Shown piece by piece: positions 1-9,735 of a stretch of 53,873 nucleotides of DNA (position 1 is the first letter of the stretch; every line of letters begins with the position of its first letter). Source of the stretch: Setomelanomma holmii (taxonomy: Eukaryota > Ascomycota > Dothideomycetes > Pleosporales > Phaeosphaeriaceae); the NCBI GenBank assembly GCA_010015745.1, contig ML978193.1, forward strand, positions 222,636 through 276,508. The letters run 5' to 3'. Both the position numbers and the translations under genes were made by a program. The notes below the pieces were generated by a model. It worked only from the letters and a program-made list of their open reading frames with translations, was not told the DNA's origin and made no database searches.

Positions 1-299
1 GGAGTATTACAGGCTCAGCAAGCTCAGCAAGCTCAGGTGGTGGTTACAGAGGCTCAAATAGGTATCCAGCAAGGTGACCAAGCAGTGACCTCACAGGCAC
101 AAACAAGAGCACCACCAACATGCAGCAAATGTCACGTACAAGGACACAGCAGGACTCAATGTAGACAGATCTAATCTATCCACCTTCAAAACCTCATCAA
201 ACTTGAACATGTGGTTGTTGAGCAATCGTACGCTGAGCTGCATGCGTTTTGGTGGGGTGCGCAGGATGGTGGTGTGCGCAGCTTGCTGGTAAAACACGT
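1..299 (+). mobile_element. Fot1/pogo-like transposon, 3' end (cut by window edge)
   Basis: The first 174 bases read in frame 1 as the C-terminal tail of a pogo/Fot1 transposase, rich in Gln, ending with a CX2CX4HX4C zinc knuckle (CSKCHVQGHSRTQC, bases 121-162) and a TAA stop at 172-174. A non-coding terminal stretch follows, with the block TTTTGGTGGGG that also occurs near the ends of the elements at 728-1740 and 52292-53765. The element ends ...AAACACGT just before the TA at 300-301. The coding tail has no stop before its natural end, so this copy may be less decayed than its neighbours. Its 5' part lies outside the window. Confidence 0.7.
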
Positions 300-301
300 T
301 A

Positions 302-725
302 ACGTGTTCCATCAGTCATCCGCCAACACCACTTATCCGCCAGCGCCAAAAACCACCAAAAATCACGAAAATTGCAAGTCAAGATCTCAACAACAGCTAA
401 GCAGAAATGTCTAGATCTTTGATTCTGCCTCTGTATACCTCTTGCAAGACTTATACTAGAGTCCTAGACTTTATACCCAAGCAATTATCAAGATATCTAA
501 TTTTGGGGGCCAGAATTAGGTCAAAATCTAAGATCTTAAGATTTACGGGTTCAGTTTCTTTTATACTTATACAGTGTACTCTAGGGAGGCAAAAAAGACT
601 AAATTGAAAGTCTTATGTTTTTTTTTTAAGGCATTGTCAAGATCTTGACCTGCAATTTTCGTCATTTTTGGTGGTTTTTGGCGCTGGCGGATGACTGGTG
701 TTGACGGAATAGTGGTGGAACACGT
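302..725. mobile_element. MITE-like element with ~95-bp imperfect inverted ends
   Basis: The segment lies between two TA dinucleotides (300-301 and 726-727). Its ends are inverted copies of each other: both begin ACGTGTTCCA and share CGCCAGCGCCAAAAACCACC and a GAAAATTGCA..TCAAGATCT block. The middle (about 410-610) is AT-rich and non-coding. I see no transposase, so it is best called a non-autonomous Tc1/mariner-type element. A sequence of the same family starts again at 53768. An alternative is that it is what remains of a larger element. Confidence 0.6.
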
Positions 726-751
726 TAACGTGTTCCACCACTATTCCGTCA
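702..751. repeat. Perfect 50-bp palindrome at an element junction
   Basis: Bases 702-726 are the exact reverse complement of 727-751, centred on GTTAAC. The palindrome is formed where the right end of the MITE-like element (to 725) meets the left end of the next element (from 728) across one TA. Confidence 0.9.
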
Positions 752-1740
752 GCCCCACCAAAACGTGTGCAGCTCAGCGTACGATTACTCAACAACCACA
801 TAATCAAATTGTCTAAAACTTTGACAGAGGATAGACTATATCCGTCTACATTGAGTCCTGTTATGACCTTGTACATGGCATTTGCTGCACGTTGGTGGTG
901 CTCATGTTCGTGCTTGCAGGGTCTGAGTTTGGTCACCCTCTCGGACACCCATTTGAGCCTCTATAATGAGCGCACGACCTTCCTGAGCCTGCAGCACTCC
1001 TCCACGGGCTATATACTGTCGTCGCTGTTGACGTTTACGTCGCTGGCGGTGATTAGCAGCTCGTAGCTTTGAGTTCTCCTCAGCTAAGATTGTCGCTGAG
1101 TTCATAGCAAGCTGACAACCTTTGACGTTGCAGCGACTCCCATCATAAAGCCAGTCTCGCCAAAGTTGTACACATCCTCATCAAGTATCCCGTACACCTG
1201 GCACGTCTCCTCTATGCGCTTAAACCACGCGTTAATCTTGACAGGATCCTCACATCTTGCGCGTTGTGAGTGGAATTTCCTATTCCACTTTGTCTGGAGC
1301 TCTGACTGGCTACTAACGAAGCGTGACACCCAGTTCTTGCCAATAGGTCATGGAGGAGGGTTTTGGCTGCGGGCAGCAAGCAGAACGTCTGCCATTCGTC
1401 GTACGTTGATAATGTGAGGCGGTAATCCTCGTCGATCAAGGTCTAGGATACATTAAACAAGTGACTGCTCCTCTATAGGCTGTAGCTTGCGTTGGTGGAT
1501 GTGGGCAACAGCTTTAGGTTGTACGCCTGAGAGACGGTCTCGGAGAGTCGTGCGGGGAACAGAGTACAGCTGCCAACTCTAAGCTGGTTTTTTAAGCGTC
1601 TATTTTGATAAGCCTGAGAAGCAAGAAGAAGTCTGCTTTCTTTCGAGGCGAATGAGGATGTTGTCGTGGAGTCATAGTAGTTAACGCGTACAGCAACGCG
1701 CTGGTTTTGGTGGGGCTGACGGGATGGTGGTGGAACACGT
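728..1740 (-). mobile_element. Degenerate Fot1/pogo-like transposon, internally deleted
   Basis: Flanking TA occurs at 726-727 and 1741-1742, and the ends carry ~37-bp inverted repeats starting ACGTGTTCCACCAC that differ at two sites, both transitions. On the minus strand about 1102-1329 encodes the end of the DNA-binding domain and the start of the DDE domain (WFKRIEE, then YNFGETGF). The family normally has YNFDETGF, so the first catalytic Asp is Gly here. The rest of the DDE core is missing: the frame jumps near 1105 to the C-terminal coiled region (ILAEENSKLRAAN) and, after a TGA, to a zinc knuckle (CSKCHVQGHNRTQC, about 835-885). The element cannot make an active transposase. Confidence 0.8.
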
Positions 1741-1921
1741 TAGTGCTAATCGACAGTCTGCCGCTGAATATTATGGCTCTAGGCTTCCGACTTCGCGTTA
1801 ACGTTCCCTGGTTTGTTCAGATCTGAGACATACACTCGTTGCAAAGTATAGCCACACTACCAAGTCACACATGATTCCAGTGGTTAGATATTTACTATTT
1901 TTCTCCATCAAGATATCATTG

Positions 1922-2016
1922 GGTGAGGTGGCCGAGCGGTTAAGGCGTTGCGTTTAGGCTGTTCTAAACACTCTCCGCAATCAGAAATGGCGTGGGTTCG
2001 AATCCCACCCTCATCA
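1922..2016 (+). tRNA. tRNA-Leu (anticodon UAG) with a 16-nt intron
   Basis: Acceptor stem 1922-1928 pairs with 2009-2015 (one G-U pair), with discriminator A at 2016. The D arm begins at 1931, the anticodon stem is 1948-1952 with 1976-1980, the anticodon TAG is 1955-1957, and the T arm 1992-2008 has loop TTCGAAT. The 11-nt variable arm (1981-1991) marks a class II tRNA, fitting Leu. The intron (1959-1974) lies one base 3' of the anticodon; its CTAAA (1964-1968) pairs with TTTAG over the anticodon, the usual shape of a eukaryotic pre-tRNA-Leu. T-rich sequence just downstream can end Pol III transcription. Confidence 0.93.
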
Positions 2017-2250
2017 ATATTCTTTTGTCCTTTTTGCTCGCAGTGCTCCAGCCTGACTGAATCCACTAATGCAAAATCTGCTTCGTGACCTGAGTTCTGG
2101 AAATCCTGCTACCCTGCGACCTTGATTTCACTGCCGTAGACTGCGTTCTCGTACTTTTTTTTTTGGCATTCCCGTGCCATCACAACATCTAGCGTGAACG
2201 ACACGACCCTGCTCAATATCAATTTACCGGCTTATGATGATTAAGAGATC

Positions 2251-2838
2251 ATGTCGACTCAACAAGAAGACTTGCTCCTTTGCGTAAGTACGAAGCTTTC
2301 CCCTTCTTGCGTTCTCACTCTCTAAAACACCATAGCTGGAGTCATCTATGCGCAATGCACTTTCCACATTCGGCCCAAGTAGCGCTCAATACCTCGGCAT
2401 CAAAGCCATGGTCGATGATCTCGCGATCAAGATCGCGCTCGATAAGCTCTCTCTTTCGGCACACCGTAGGAAGCACCAGCAGGATGAAACCATGCATAGT
2501 ACTTGAGCTTCGATCTGAGCAATAGGAAACTGTACGGAACAAGAGAATCGGCACCGTCGACGACGTGGCCGCATCAAAATTTGTCCAGACCATATCAGTA
2601 CATCTGTCAATGACACATGGCTGTCTGTCTTCGGTAACCTTTGTGTTCGATGCTTGAGCACTACATACATGTTCGAAAGTACCCAGGCGTCAGTGTTGAG
2701 GACTTCATACGCTGGCAGAGCATTCACAGAGCCAAAGAGGATTTTTATCCTCTGAAGACACTCTGCTTCAAGAAGCCCTATTCCTTCAAAAGCCATGACC
2801 TCCTCAATCGCGTTGCTGCCGGAGTGACTAACGTATAG
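2251..2838 (+). CDS. Possible small spliced gene, function unknown (~140 aa)
   Basis: ATG at 2251 opens 11 codons that run into a clean donor (GTAAGT at 2284). Splicing to CCATAG at 2335 continues a readable frame (QYLGIKAMVDDLAIKIALDK). A four-exon model closes in frame: 2251-2283, 2336-2465, 2526-2633 and 2687-2838, introns of 52, 60 and 53 nt, TAG at 2836. If only the first intron is removed, the protein is 67 aa and stops at 2506. I recognise no domain; the last exon (SVEDFIRWQSIHRAKEDFYP) looks protein-like. The first splice is the strongest part and the later introns have weaker signals. The opposite-strand frame here has no such splice logic. Confidence 0.4.
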
Positions 2839-3811
2839 AAGGTGGTGTATCTTATTTTTGACTGTGGTAGATGCTTAGAAAACCCAAACGCAGCGCCGTA
2901 GAACTCACCCGACGCTTGACAGTGTGGTTTTGACAACTTATTTGCAATATATACTGCTACATTCAGATTAAGGACGTCGTAGCGAGCATAGAGATGCATT
3001 TGCGACAATGAGAAGGAGCCCCGCTTTCTGACATGTGAAATTTTACCCCACATGTAACCGAGACTCTCCAATCCACATGACACGAGAAAACGGCCTTGCG
3101 ATGTAACGGATAAGCTCGGAAGCGCGCTAGAAGAAGACACTTTGCGATATAAGCACATAGTTGATCCAGAAGACTGGGACCGACGAGCATGCATAAATGC
3201 CCGACACATACCAGGTGTTGTCAACACACCTGCAGCCTGGTGATCGCTGATGCGTTGAAGGATTCTAACTGACGGGTTTTGGGTGCATGAGAGCCTCCAC
3301 GCCATACAATGGCCAGTGTACCACCATGCAGGAACACGTTAGATAGAAGCAGCCCTATACCAGTACAACACCATATGAGCCATCGTCAGTCATGCCGACC
3401 AGTCATCCTAGACAGCGGCAAGTCACGGACCAAATGAAGAGTCACATTGCAATGGAGTCATGTTTGCGCAATCAGGTATATATAAGGAGACTATCTCGGC
3501 AACTTCAGCACGGAAGCGGCCCACTACTACTTCGAACACCACAAGAAACATCTGATTGCACTGTAGGAAATAACAGAATATTAGCAACCGCACCAGGAGG
3601 AGTCAATCAACCAGGAGGGAGACTTCACACCGGCGGGAAGACAATAAGTCAAAGAAGCGCGACACCGCTACCTTGCATCCAGTGAAGGAGAGGTGAGCAG
3701 CAAAAGAAATCAGCAGTAACATAAAGAAAAACACTTTTGCCGAAAGGCAAGGCTGGTCTCATCACCAGCTCCCTACGACCACCGGGAACCATAATCGAAA
3801 TACGAGGACAT
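2839..3811. other. Intergenic; no supported gene
   Basis: The open frames here (longest 175 aa on the minus strand, 2778-3305) show no domain and no joining splice sites. The right part is the 3' flank of the bZIP gene that ends at 3812. Confidence 0.5.
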
Positions 3812-5078
3812 TCAGGATCCGTTGTAACCCTGAGCAATAGCAATGCTCTTCCACTTCTCAAGCTCCGCCTCGAGGTCAGCGTTACGCTTCTCGAGTTCGG
3901 AGACATGATCAAACTTCCTCTGCCGGGACTCACGAGCTGCAAGAGTGTTGCGCGCTCGCTTCAGAGCAATCTTGTCGCTGGGATCGACAGTGATAGCAGG
4001 GAGAGGACCCTTGCGACGACGAGACTTGCTGATGCCATTGGTTGCAGGTGAGTTGGTAGCAGACGACTTGCGGCGGAATGAGCTGTCGAGAACAAGAGGA
4101 GATCCGGTGCTAGACGACTCCGATCGATCCATTGACTGGCTGCTGACGGTGCGCTCCATGGAAAGATTGAGGGCTGCAGCCGAGAAGTCGGGCTCGGCAG
4201 CCTTGTTCTCCTCCTCTGGGAACAGGGAGAACCAATCGTTGTTGCCCATAGTGGGCTCATTCTGGAACATGGGCGAGCAGTTGTAGCTGTCGTTGTGGAT
4301 GAAAGGTGAGTCGTTCATATCGGGGGAAGTCAAGTTTGTGAACGCCGTAGATGGGGGAGCAGACCCGAAAGCATCAGCGAAAATGTCCTTGGGGGACACG
4401 GTGCGGGTGGACCCGGCTGCAGCCGAGTGGTCGTTGATGGCCGTGAAGGCCGACACCTGGTCCAAGTTGAACACGCCCGCCTGAAAGGAGGGCATCAGGC
4501 TTGCGCCTGAGTCGAAGGAGTTGTTGCTGTTTAGGTCTGCAAACCAGGTGAGCCTACGATCACAGTTGCGAGATGGGCGAGCCGTACCTGCCATGTTTGC
4601 GACGTTTGGTTGTTGCTGAGAAATGTTGTTGCTATTGCTGGAGAACAGTGGTACCGGAGGGTATTGGCGTTGTAACTGGGGCTGCTGGAATTCTGTGGTT
4701 GATGATGGAGCAGAATTTGCGTAGAAGTGCTGGCTGTTGTTAAACGTATGCCCAGGCTGAGGAGCGCTCGGTGCTCGCTGAGGCCGTTGGGAGACCTGAG
4801 CTGGTTGGTCGTAGAGCACGAAGTCCTGTTGCGGAAGTGCGAATGTTTGACTCGTAGATAGTGGGTGCCGATGGGCTTGGGGAGCTGGTGAAGAAAGCCA
4901 TGGTTGCTGGGGAGAAGCCGTGGTGACGACTGGAAGTCGACTGGGGGGAGACGGCGAACTAGAGCTGCGCGAGGCGGTGCTGAAGTTCAGAGGTTCCAAA
5001 AAGGAAGACTCTGAGTTGTTGGTAGAAATGGGGCGAGACGGTGTTATTGTTGGATCCAAGATGTCGGCGGTGAGGCGA
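3812..5078 (-). CDS. cpcA: CpcA/GCN4-type bZIP transcription factor (cross-pathway control)
   Basis: The C-terminal ~60 residues hold a bZIP with the GCN4/CPC1 basic region (ALKRARNTLAARESRQRK) and a short leucine zipper. The rest is Ser/Pro/Gln-rich activation sequence, normal for this family of nuclear activators of amino-acid biosynthesis. The open frame runs down from 5097 but has no ATG before about codon 155: its first usable codon is TTG at 5059, just after an ILDP motif that in relatives lies close to the start. A 5' exon is therefore likely. CACAG at 5083-5079 is a good acceptor, and a 62-nt ATG exon at 5442-5503 with a GTAAGT donor would fit the phase, but this is unproven. A 51-nt stretch (4537-4587) has GTACGG..TTTGCAG borders and may be an in-frame intron. 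Confidence 0.8.
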
Positions 5079-5098
5079 CTGTGAGAAGCGCAGGAAAG

Positions 5099-5128
5099 CT
5101 AAAAGGCAGCCATGATCGTGACTGTCAT
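5099..5128 (-). promoter_or_regulatory. Short uORF in the cpcA leader (9 codons, nested 4-codon form)
   Basis: ATG at 5128-5126 in a good fungal context (ACAACAC before it) reads MTVTIMAAF and stops at TAG 5101-5099; an inner ATG (5113) gives MAAF. It lies just ahead of the CpcA frame and in the same frame. GCN4, CPC1 and CpcA mRNAs are known to be controlled by short uORFs, so a like role is inferred. If the long 363-nt intron suggested for the gene is real, this stretch would be spliced out. Confidence 0.5.
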
Positions 5129-5237
5129 GTGTTGTTTCTTGTGTTGGAGGCGAGATGGATGGAAGGAAATCAGGCAACGAGATGGGAATGTGGGGGATTT
5201 AAAGCCGCGCACGAAGCGAGCCGCCAAGAGAAAAGAG

Positions 5238-5244
5238 TGACTCA
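5238..5244 (+). promoter_or_regulatory. TGACTCA site (GCN4/CPC1 recognition element)
   Basis: A perfect TGACTCA lies about 180 bases upstream of the first CpcA-frame codon and about 40 bases before a TTTAAAT TATA-like box (near 5197-5204, minus-strand reading). It is the consensus binding site for the protein this gene encodes, so autoregulation is likely but inferred. Confidence 0.5.
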
Positions 5245-5503
5245 CAGAGTGTGCAGGAGCGACGGGCCAATGAGAGAGGCGCCGGCGCCCCAAGCATCAG
5301 CGCTAGCATCAGCCCTCGCACAGATATCCCTCTTCTGTCCCTCATCTGCGCAGTATGGCTCCTGCGATTCTTCCACCATCAAGGCAAACACTGTGTTTCG
5401 AGTCTTTGCTATTCAGCGCAATGGATTTGACCATTACTTACCAAAGCGCGCACTTTCGCGACTGCGCTGCTCTGTCAAAATCGCACTCGGCGCACTCAGG
5501 CAT

Positions 5504-6768
5504 CAGCTAGAGTGCGACGCCGATAGGGCGCGGTTGAAACACCGTGGCCCGAGCGCTTGTGCATATTGGACTGGTGGACTTGATTACGAAGCTTGTCCCA
5601 GGTCGGTAGCGCGGCCTCTCTTTCCGCAGGAAAAGAGGGCGGTGCTCTTGCTCCGCCCTTCTCATCAATACATGTGCATTTGCGCGGGCGCGCAACACGA
5701 CGGACGAGGCAGACGATGTGCACTTTTTCGTCACAGATTTGTGGAGGAGCGGTGTGCACGCGCCGTGAAACATGCGCTGCCGTTTCCGAAAGCCCAGCAC
5801 TGCATCACAGGGTGACTCTGCACTTTATCGATCTGGCACAGCCCCAACGCCAGCATGCAACACACGACCTGCACCGCTGCGGAGCGCTGCCGATCCGGGG
5901 TGGAACATCGACACTACTTCTACTTGGCAGACCTTGCTGTGAAGGACAGCTAGGCATTCTTCAACGAGTCTAAGGACCTAGACGCTCTCGAAGCTGAGTG
6001 AATCCAGTCCCATCAAGGCTATCGTACAGCCAACCTTCTCGCAAATACCCGCACTCTCGAAATGTGGTCACTTGGCTTCTGAAGTGAGAATGTGGCTGCG
6101 CATGAGTATGCACGGCCGCGGACAGCTTCAGGTTGTATTCTTCCTCTGTACGGATGTTACTCTTTCCTGGCGGATAAAACCTGGTCTGCTGCACGTTACA
6201 TTACAGATCTCTAGGTCCAGAAGCTCTCAATGCCGTTGAGTGGTAGGTGCAAGAGTAGGGTAACGGGCATCTTCGCCAACACGAAGTGCTCTTGCTGGAT
6301 GGTGATGTGTCTTTTTTAGCCAGAGCCAGCTCCAGTTCGGGATCCTGAGATGCTTCTTTCGGGCTGGACTTTGTATGTACTTCTCGTCTTAACAATGGAA
6401 GTCGGAGCTCATGCGTGAATCTGATGCCTACACACGAACAGGCATAGACCGAGCTCAAGGTGGCCTTCCAAGAGCGGTATGATATGGAAGAGAAATAGAA
6501 AACAGGACCACCTCTGCAGACGTGTCGATTTGCTTCAGAAATAGATATCGCAATGCACATGTCTCATTCGAATTAAGCTCTAGCTTCAATGAATGTCTGA
6601 TGTCACGTGAATCAGGCCAGCAGTCTGGGTAAGCTTTGAATCGTGCCTTGGCGTTCATCATATGAAGTAGGAGCAACGCCGCTCACACTACTGAAGCTGG
6701 AACATAGCCTGACACATAACACCACCTTGCCTCCATTTTCCATACAAGTACTGCTGCGACAGCACAAG
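5504..6768. other. Intergenic between cpcA and the Zn2Cys6 gene
   Basis: The left half is GC-rich and has long chance frames on both strands (one of 244 aa on the plus strand overlaps the cpcA promoter). None shows a domain. I see no RNA gene. Confidence 0.5.
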
Positions 6769-7967
6769 ATGGTGCAGATACAGCCGAACGAAAAGCTCCA
6801 TGCGGCCTGCGACGAGTGCCGTCAGTACCATAATAAGCATGTCTACCTGCCAAAACAGAAGCTGAGATTAGCCAGGAACTCGGAAACTGAAGTGCTCCGG
6901 AGAGAAGCAAAGATGTACACGCTGCAAGAGGGAAAAGATTGAATGCGTTTTCTCGCCTCAGAAGCAAATGGGCCGACCAAGAAAGAGGAGGAGAGCCGGT
7001 GAAGCTGATGAGGATGCCGTGACCTTGACGGAGGCGACACCTGATACTTTCGATCACAGCCGAATAGCAACCTTCCACGATTGTGGCGTCATCACTCCTC
7101 CGCAGTTTCAAGACCCGACTCATGCGACTGTTGTGAGTAATGGTGGCACACAGCTAGACCTTCTTGCCGGTGGAGACGCTTTTGGTGTATCACCCGTTTC
7201 AAACATAGAGTATGTTCCGCATACGAAACTTGGTATTGGTGCTGACGAAACTCAGCTTTGCGACGGACCCTCCTATTGATCCCTCGCTGTGGGACGACCC
7301 GGGCACTATGGCTCCTCCGCCAGAACTCCAAGTGGCGATAGGTCCATGTACGTGTCTATCGTTGATGTACCTGACATTGAGCGAGCTACAGTCGGTTCCA
7401 TCTTTTGCTTTTCCGCAGGTCGTAATACCTCTTCGAAAGGCAATGAGCGTCCTCTCTGATCTGATACATTGCCTGCAGTGCCCTAAGGAGTCTTTTAGTG
7501 CCATCCAGAACGTACAGTCCATCGTTGCGCTTTGTAAAGCTATTGTAGAACGCTTTCATAAGGTGTTAATGAAGATCGACACTGAGTTCGACCGCCTACA
7601 ACGGACCGGCGAGAAGAAGCCGTTCCGGATAGGTGATAACAGCCCCGAAAACCATCACCTACATACTGGCACTCTCGACTGTCCTATGGGCTTTAATATC
7701 GAACTTGAGGCTAAAGCCTGGAAAGGACTAGCCAAGGCGGCGCTCAGGACTGAGATTTATGGTAATGGAAGCAATCCACGACCTTTGCTTCAGTTAATAA
7801 AAGAGGCAGAAGAGCGACAAAAGAGGTGGCACGAAGACGAAGAATACTGTACCACGGAAAGGCGACATTTGTGGGGTGAACGGCATCCAGACGATGCAAA
7901 GAAGAACTGCGAAGCGCTGGGCGCTGAACAGATACGCCGTGTCATCGGCAACCTCTGCTGGGAATGA
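6769..7967 (+). CDS. Zn2Cys6 transcription factor, AflR-like
   Basis: Exons 6769-6820, 6876-7209 and 7256-7967 join in frame to 365 aa. The first intron (55 nt, GTCAGT..CCAG) splits the DNA-binding domain; once removed, the protein reads a perfect zinc cluster CX2CX6CX6CX2CX6C (Cys 14, 17, 24, 31, 34, 41: ACDECRTRKLKC then RCTRCKREKIEC), followed by a basic stretch GRPRKRRR (about 50-57). The second intron is 46 nt (GTATGT, branch GCTGAC). The C-terminal half, with regularly spaced Cys and helical text (HCLQCPKESFSAIQNVQSIV), resembles the aflatoxin-regulator C-terminal domain. No biosynthetic cluster lies around it, so its target is unknown. Confidence 0.85.
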
Positions 7968-8342
7968 TGAAGTTACTTCTTCTCTGATAATTCAGACTTG
8001 GTTATGTCAGCTCTACTACCTGCCAACAATTTAACTTCAATCGTGCGGACGCTTGGTGCCTTTACCTGCCTAGGCTGCAGGTTGACTCAGAAGCTTTAGC
8101 TCACCAGCTGCCTGCAGCGACCTTCCTAAACCTCAACAGAGATCTGCACTTCATCTCTTGATGCCAAGCAACCTTTGTCTGCAATTGAATCAATTTATAC
8201 GTCACTCCAGAACATCAGCGAATCAATGGCTAGGCAACTCCTACCGCACAATGTCTGAGGGTCCAGAAAGGCATGTCTCGATCTTTCGGAGTAACATGCG
8301 GCGAGACTAATACGCACGTAGATCAAGTACGAGCCTCATGTC
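7968..8342. other. Intergenic; promoter of the F-box-like gene
   Basis: No gene is seen. An ATG at about 8251 opens seven codons, but a GC-donor splice from there would not match the phase of the next gene. Confidence 0.4.
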
Positions 8343-9332
8343 ATGCGGGCATGGCCACCCACTGCTAAAAAGAGGGTCCCTCAAAAGAAGAAGACTACCG
8401 CGGTTCCTACTCGCGTCGACAATACGACCTTTCCGTTCCTCAAACTACCGGGAGAGATTCGAAATATGATATATACATACCTGCTCGTGGACCAAGATCA
8501 TCCGATACGTTCCGAAGCTTGGATCAGTAAGCGTGATTGGCGCGGTATAGTGAAGCGCCTTTTTCAAGCTCGACCTGGCGATGCTGATCGCGATGACCTC
8601 CCAGGTCAGCAGAAGGGTAGCATCACGAAGACAAGCGCTTCATACAAGAGGTTCGACGGAGCCCGGAGAGTTCCAAAGCAGATGATCTTCGCCGTCCATC
8701 TCTTGCTCATCTGCCGACAGATCAACAACGAGGCAGGTTCGATCTTCTTCGGTAACAACTTGTTCACCTTCGAAGCTCCGGCACACCTATACACTTTCCT
8801 GCTGCATTTCAACCAGCGCCTTCCTCTCGTCAGGAAGCTCGGTCTAGCGCACTACGGGATGCTGCCGCAAACTTTGCCGCCGGCATCAATGATGCACACC
8901 CAACTCAACCCCTTCTTCGCCATCCTTGCGACTGCCGTCAATCTCGAAGCACTTTACCTCAACATCCCAATCTTCCAGAGCTTGTCGAGCAAGGCTTTGC
9001 TGGCTGCTGAGCACCTTTTCGGGTCGGCGCATGTGTGGATGGATGCATTGGCGGTTAAGCACAGCAACAGGCTAGCAGTTCTGAATGTGCTGAAGCTATC
9101 TCCTATTTCGACGAGGGTATTTGCGATGACAAAGTGGTCGGTCAGCAAAGACGGTCAAGAGGAGTTCAGAGTGGCGCTTGCTGCAAAGTTGACGAGAGCG
9201 TGGAGTCCGGGATCTGAGACGGACTGGGCAAGGGCATATGCATATTATGCACGAAGGTGTCCAACGCTACCAGTGTACAAATGCTTCGACCGATTGGGAA
9301 GCCTCTGGACCACTTCGCAGGATCGCTGCTGA
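8343..9332 (+). CDS. F-box-like / 2EXR-type fungal protein
   Basis: A single-exon frame of 329 aa. After a Lys-rich N-terminus, residues about 30-50 read FPFLKLPGEIRNMIYTYLLV, the motif that opens a large family of fungal F-box-like (2EXR-type) proteins. The middle contains the usual LLLICRQINNEAGSIFFGNN segment and the rest is helical, also typical. The family is thought to supply substrates to ubiquitin ligases, but this member has no known partner. The reading frame stays open 5' of the chosen ATG to about 8319 (IKYEPHV precedes it), so a short upstream exon is possible. Confidence 0.75.
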   Translation: MRAWPPTAKKRVPQKKKTTAVPTRVDNTTFPFLKLPGEIRNMIYTYLLVDQDHPIRSEAWISKRDWRGIVKRLFQARPGDADRDDLPGQQKGSITKTSASYKRFDGARRVPKQMIFAVHLLLICRQINNEAGSIFFGNNLFTFEAPAHLYTFLLHFNQRLPLVRKLGLAHYGMLPQTLPPASMMHTQLNPFFAILATAVNLEALYLNIPIFQSLSSKALLAAEHLFGSAHVWMDALAVKHSNRLAVLNVLKLSPISTRVFAMTKWSVSKDGQEEFRVALAAKLTRAWSPGSETDWARAYAYYARRCPTLPVYKCFDRLGSLWTTSQDRC

Positions 9333-9735
9333 TGAACAGATCCGAGTCCTGGTAGGCATCAAGGGAGATCTTTACATAGAGACATGGTTTGGCCTCAGAA
9401 TAGTCTTGCAGGTTCTTGGTTTTGATTCGGAATCTTTCAAGCTTGTTCGTACACTCCTCTCCAATGCAGTGCTTTTCTTCGTAATATACAGTAGCTTTGG
9501 CTATTGAGTGAAGTCAGTCAGTCTCCTGGGCGTCAAGCTCGACCAAAACCTTTGCGACCAGTCACTCTCCACCACCTCGAAAACGTCATGAAACTCGTGT
9601 CTATTCCCCTCCACCAGCAGAAGCCGAAGCAGATAGCCCAAGTGGTTGATAAAATGACTCCCAAGCCGACGAGATTCGAATCCTTCCAGTTCCATGCCTG
9701 CTTACCCTGTGTGCGGATGTCAGTCGCAAACGCAT
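9333..9735. other. Intergenic, convergent 3' flanks
   Basis: The stretch lies between the ends of the F-box-like gene and the CIA30-like gene. It has small frames on both strands without domains. Confidence 0.4.

Noticed and set aside
2386..2796. 136-aa minus-strand frame
   Set aside because: No domain; the plus strand here has a better case, with a clean splice and readable exons.
2778..3305. 175-aa minus-strand frame
   Set aside because: Cys/Arg/Ser-rich text without any recognisable motif. I tested it against the HET pattern seen elsewhere in the window and found no match.
5081..5815. 244-aa plus-strand open frame
   Set aside because: It overlaps the cpcA leader and promoter on the other strand, has no domain, and its length is explained by high GC content.
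9661..9690. GATTCGAATCC resembling a tRNA T-loop
   Set aside because: No acceptor, D or anticodon stems can be folded around it.
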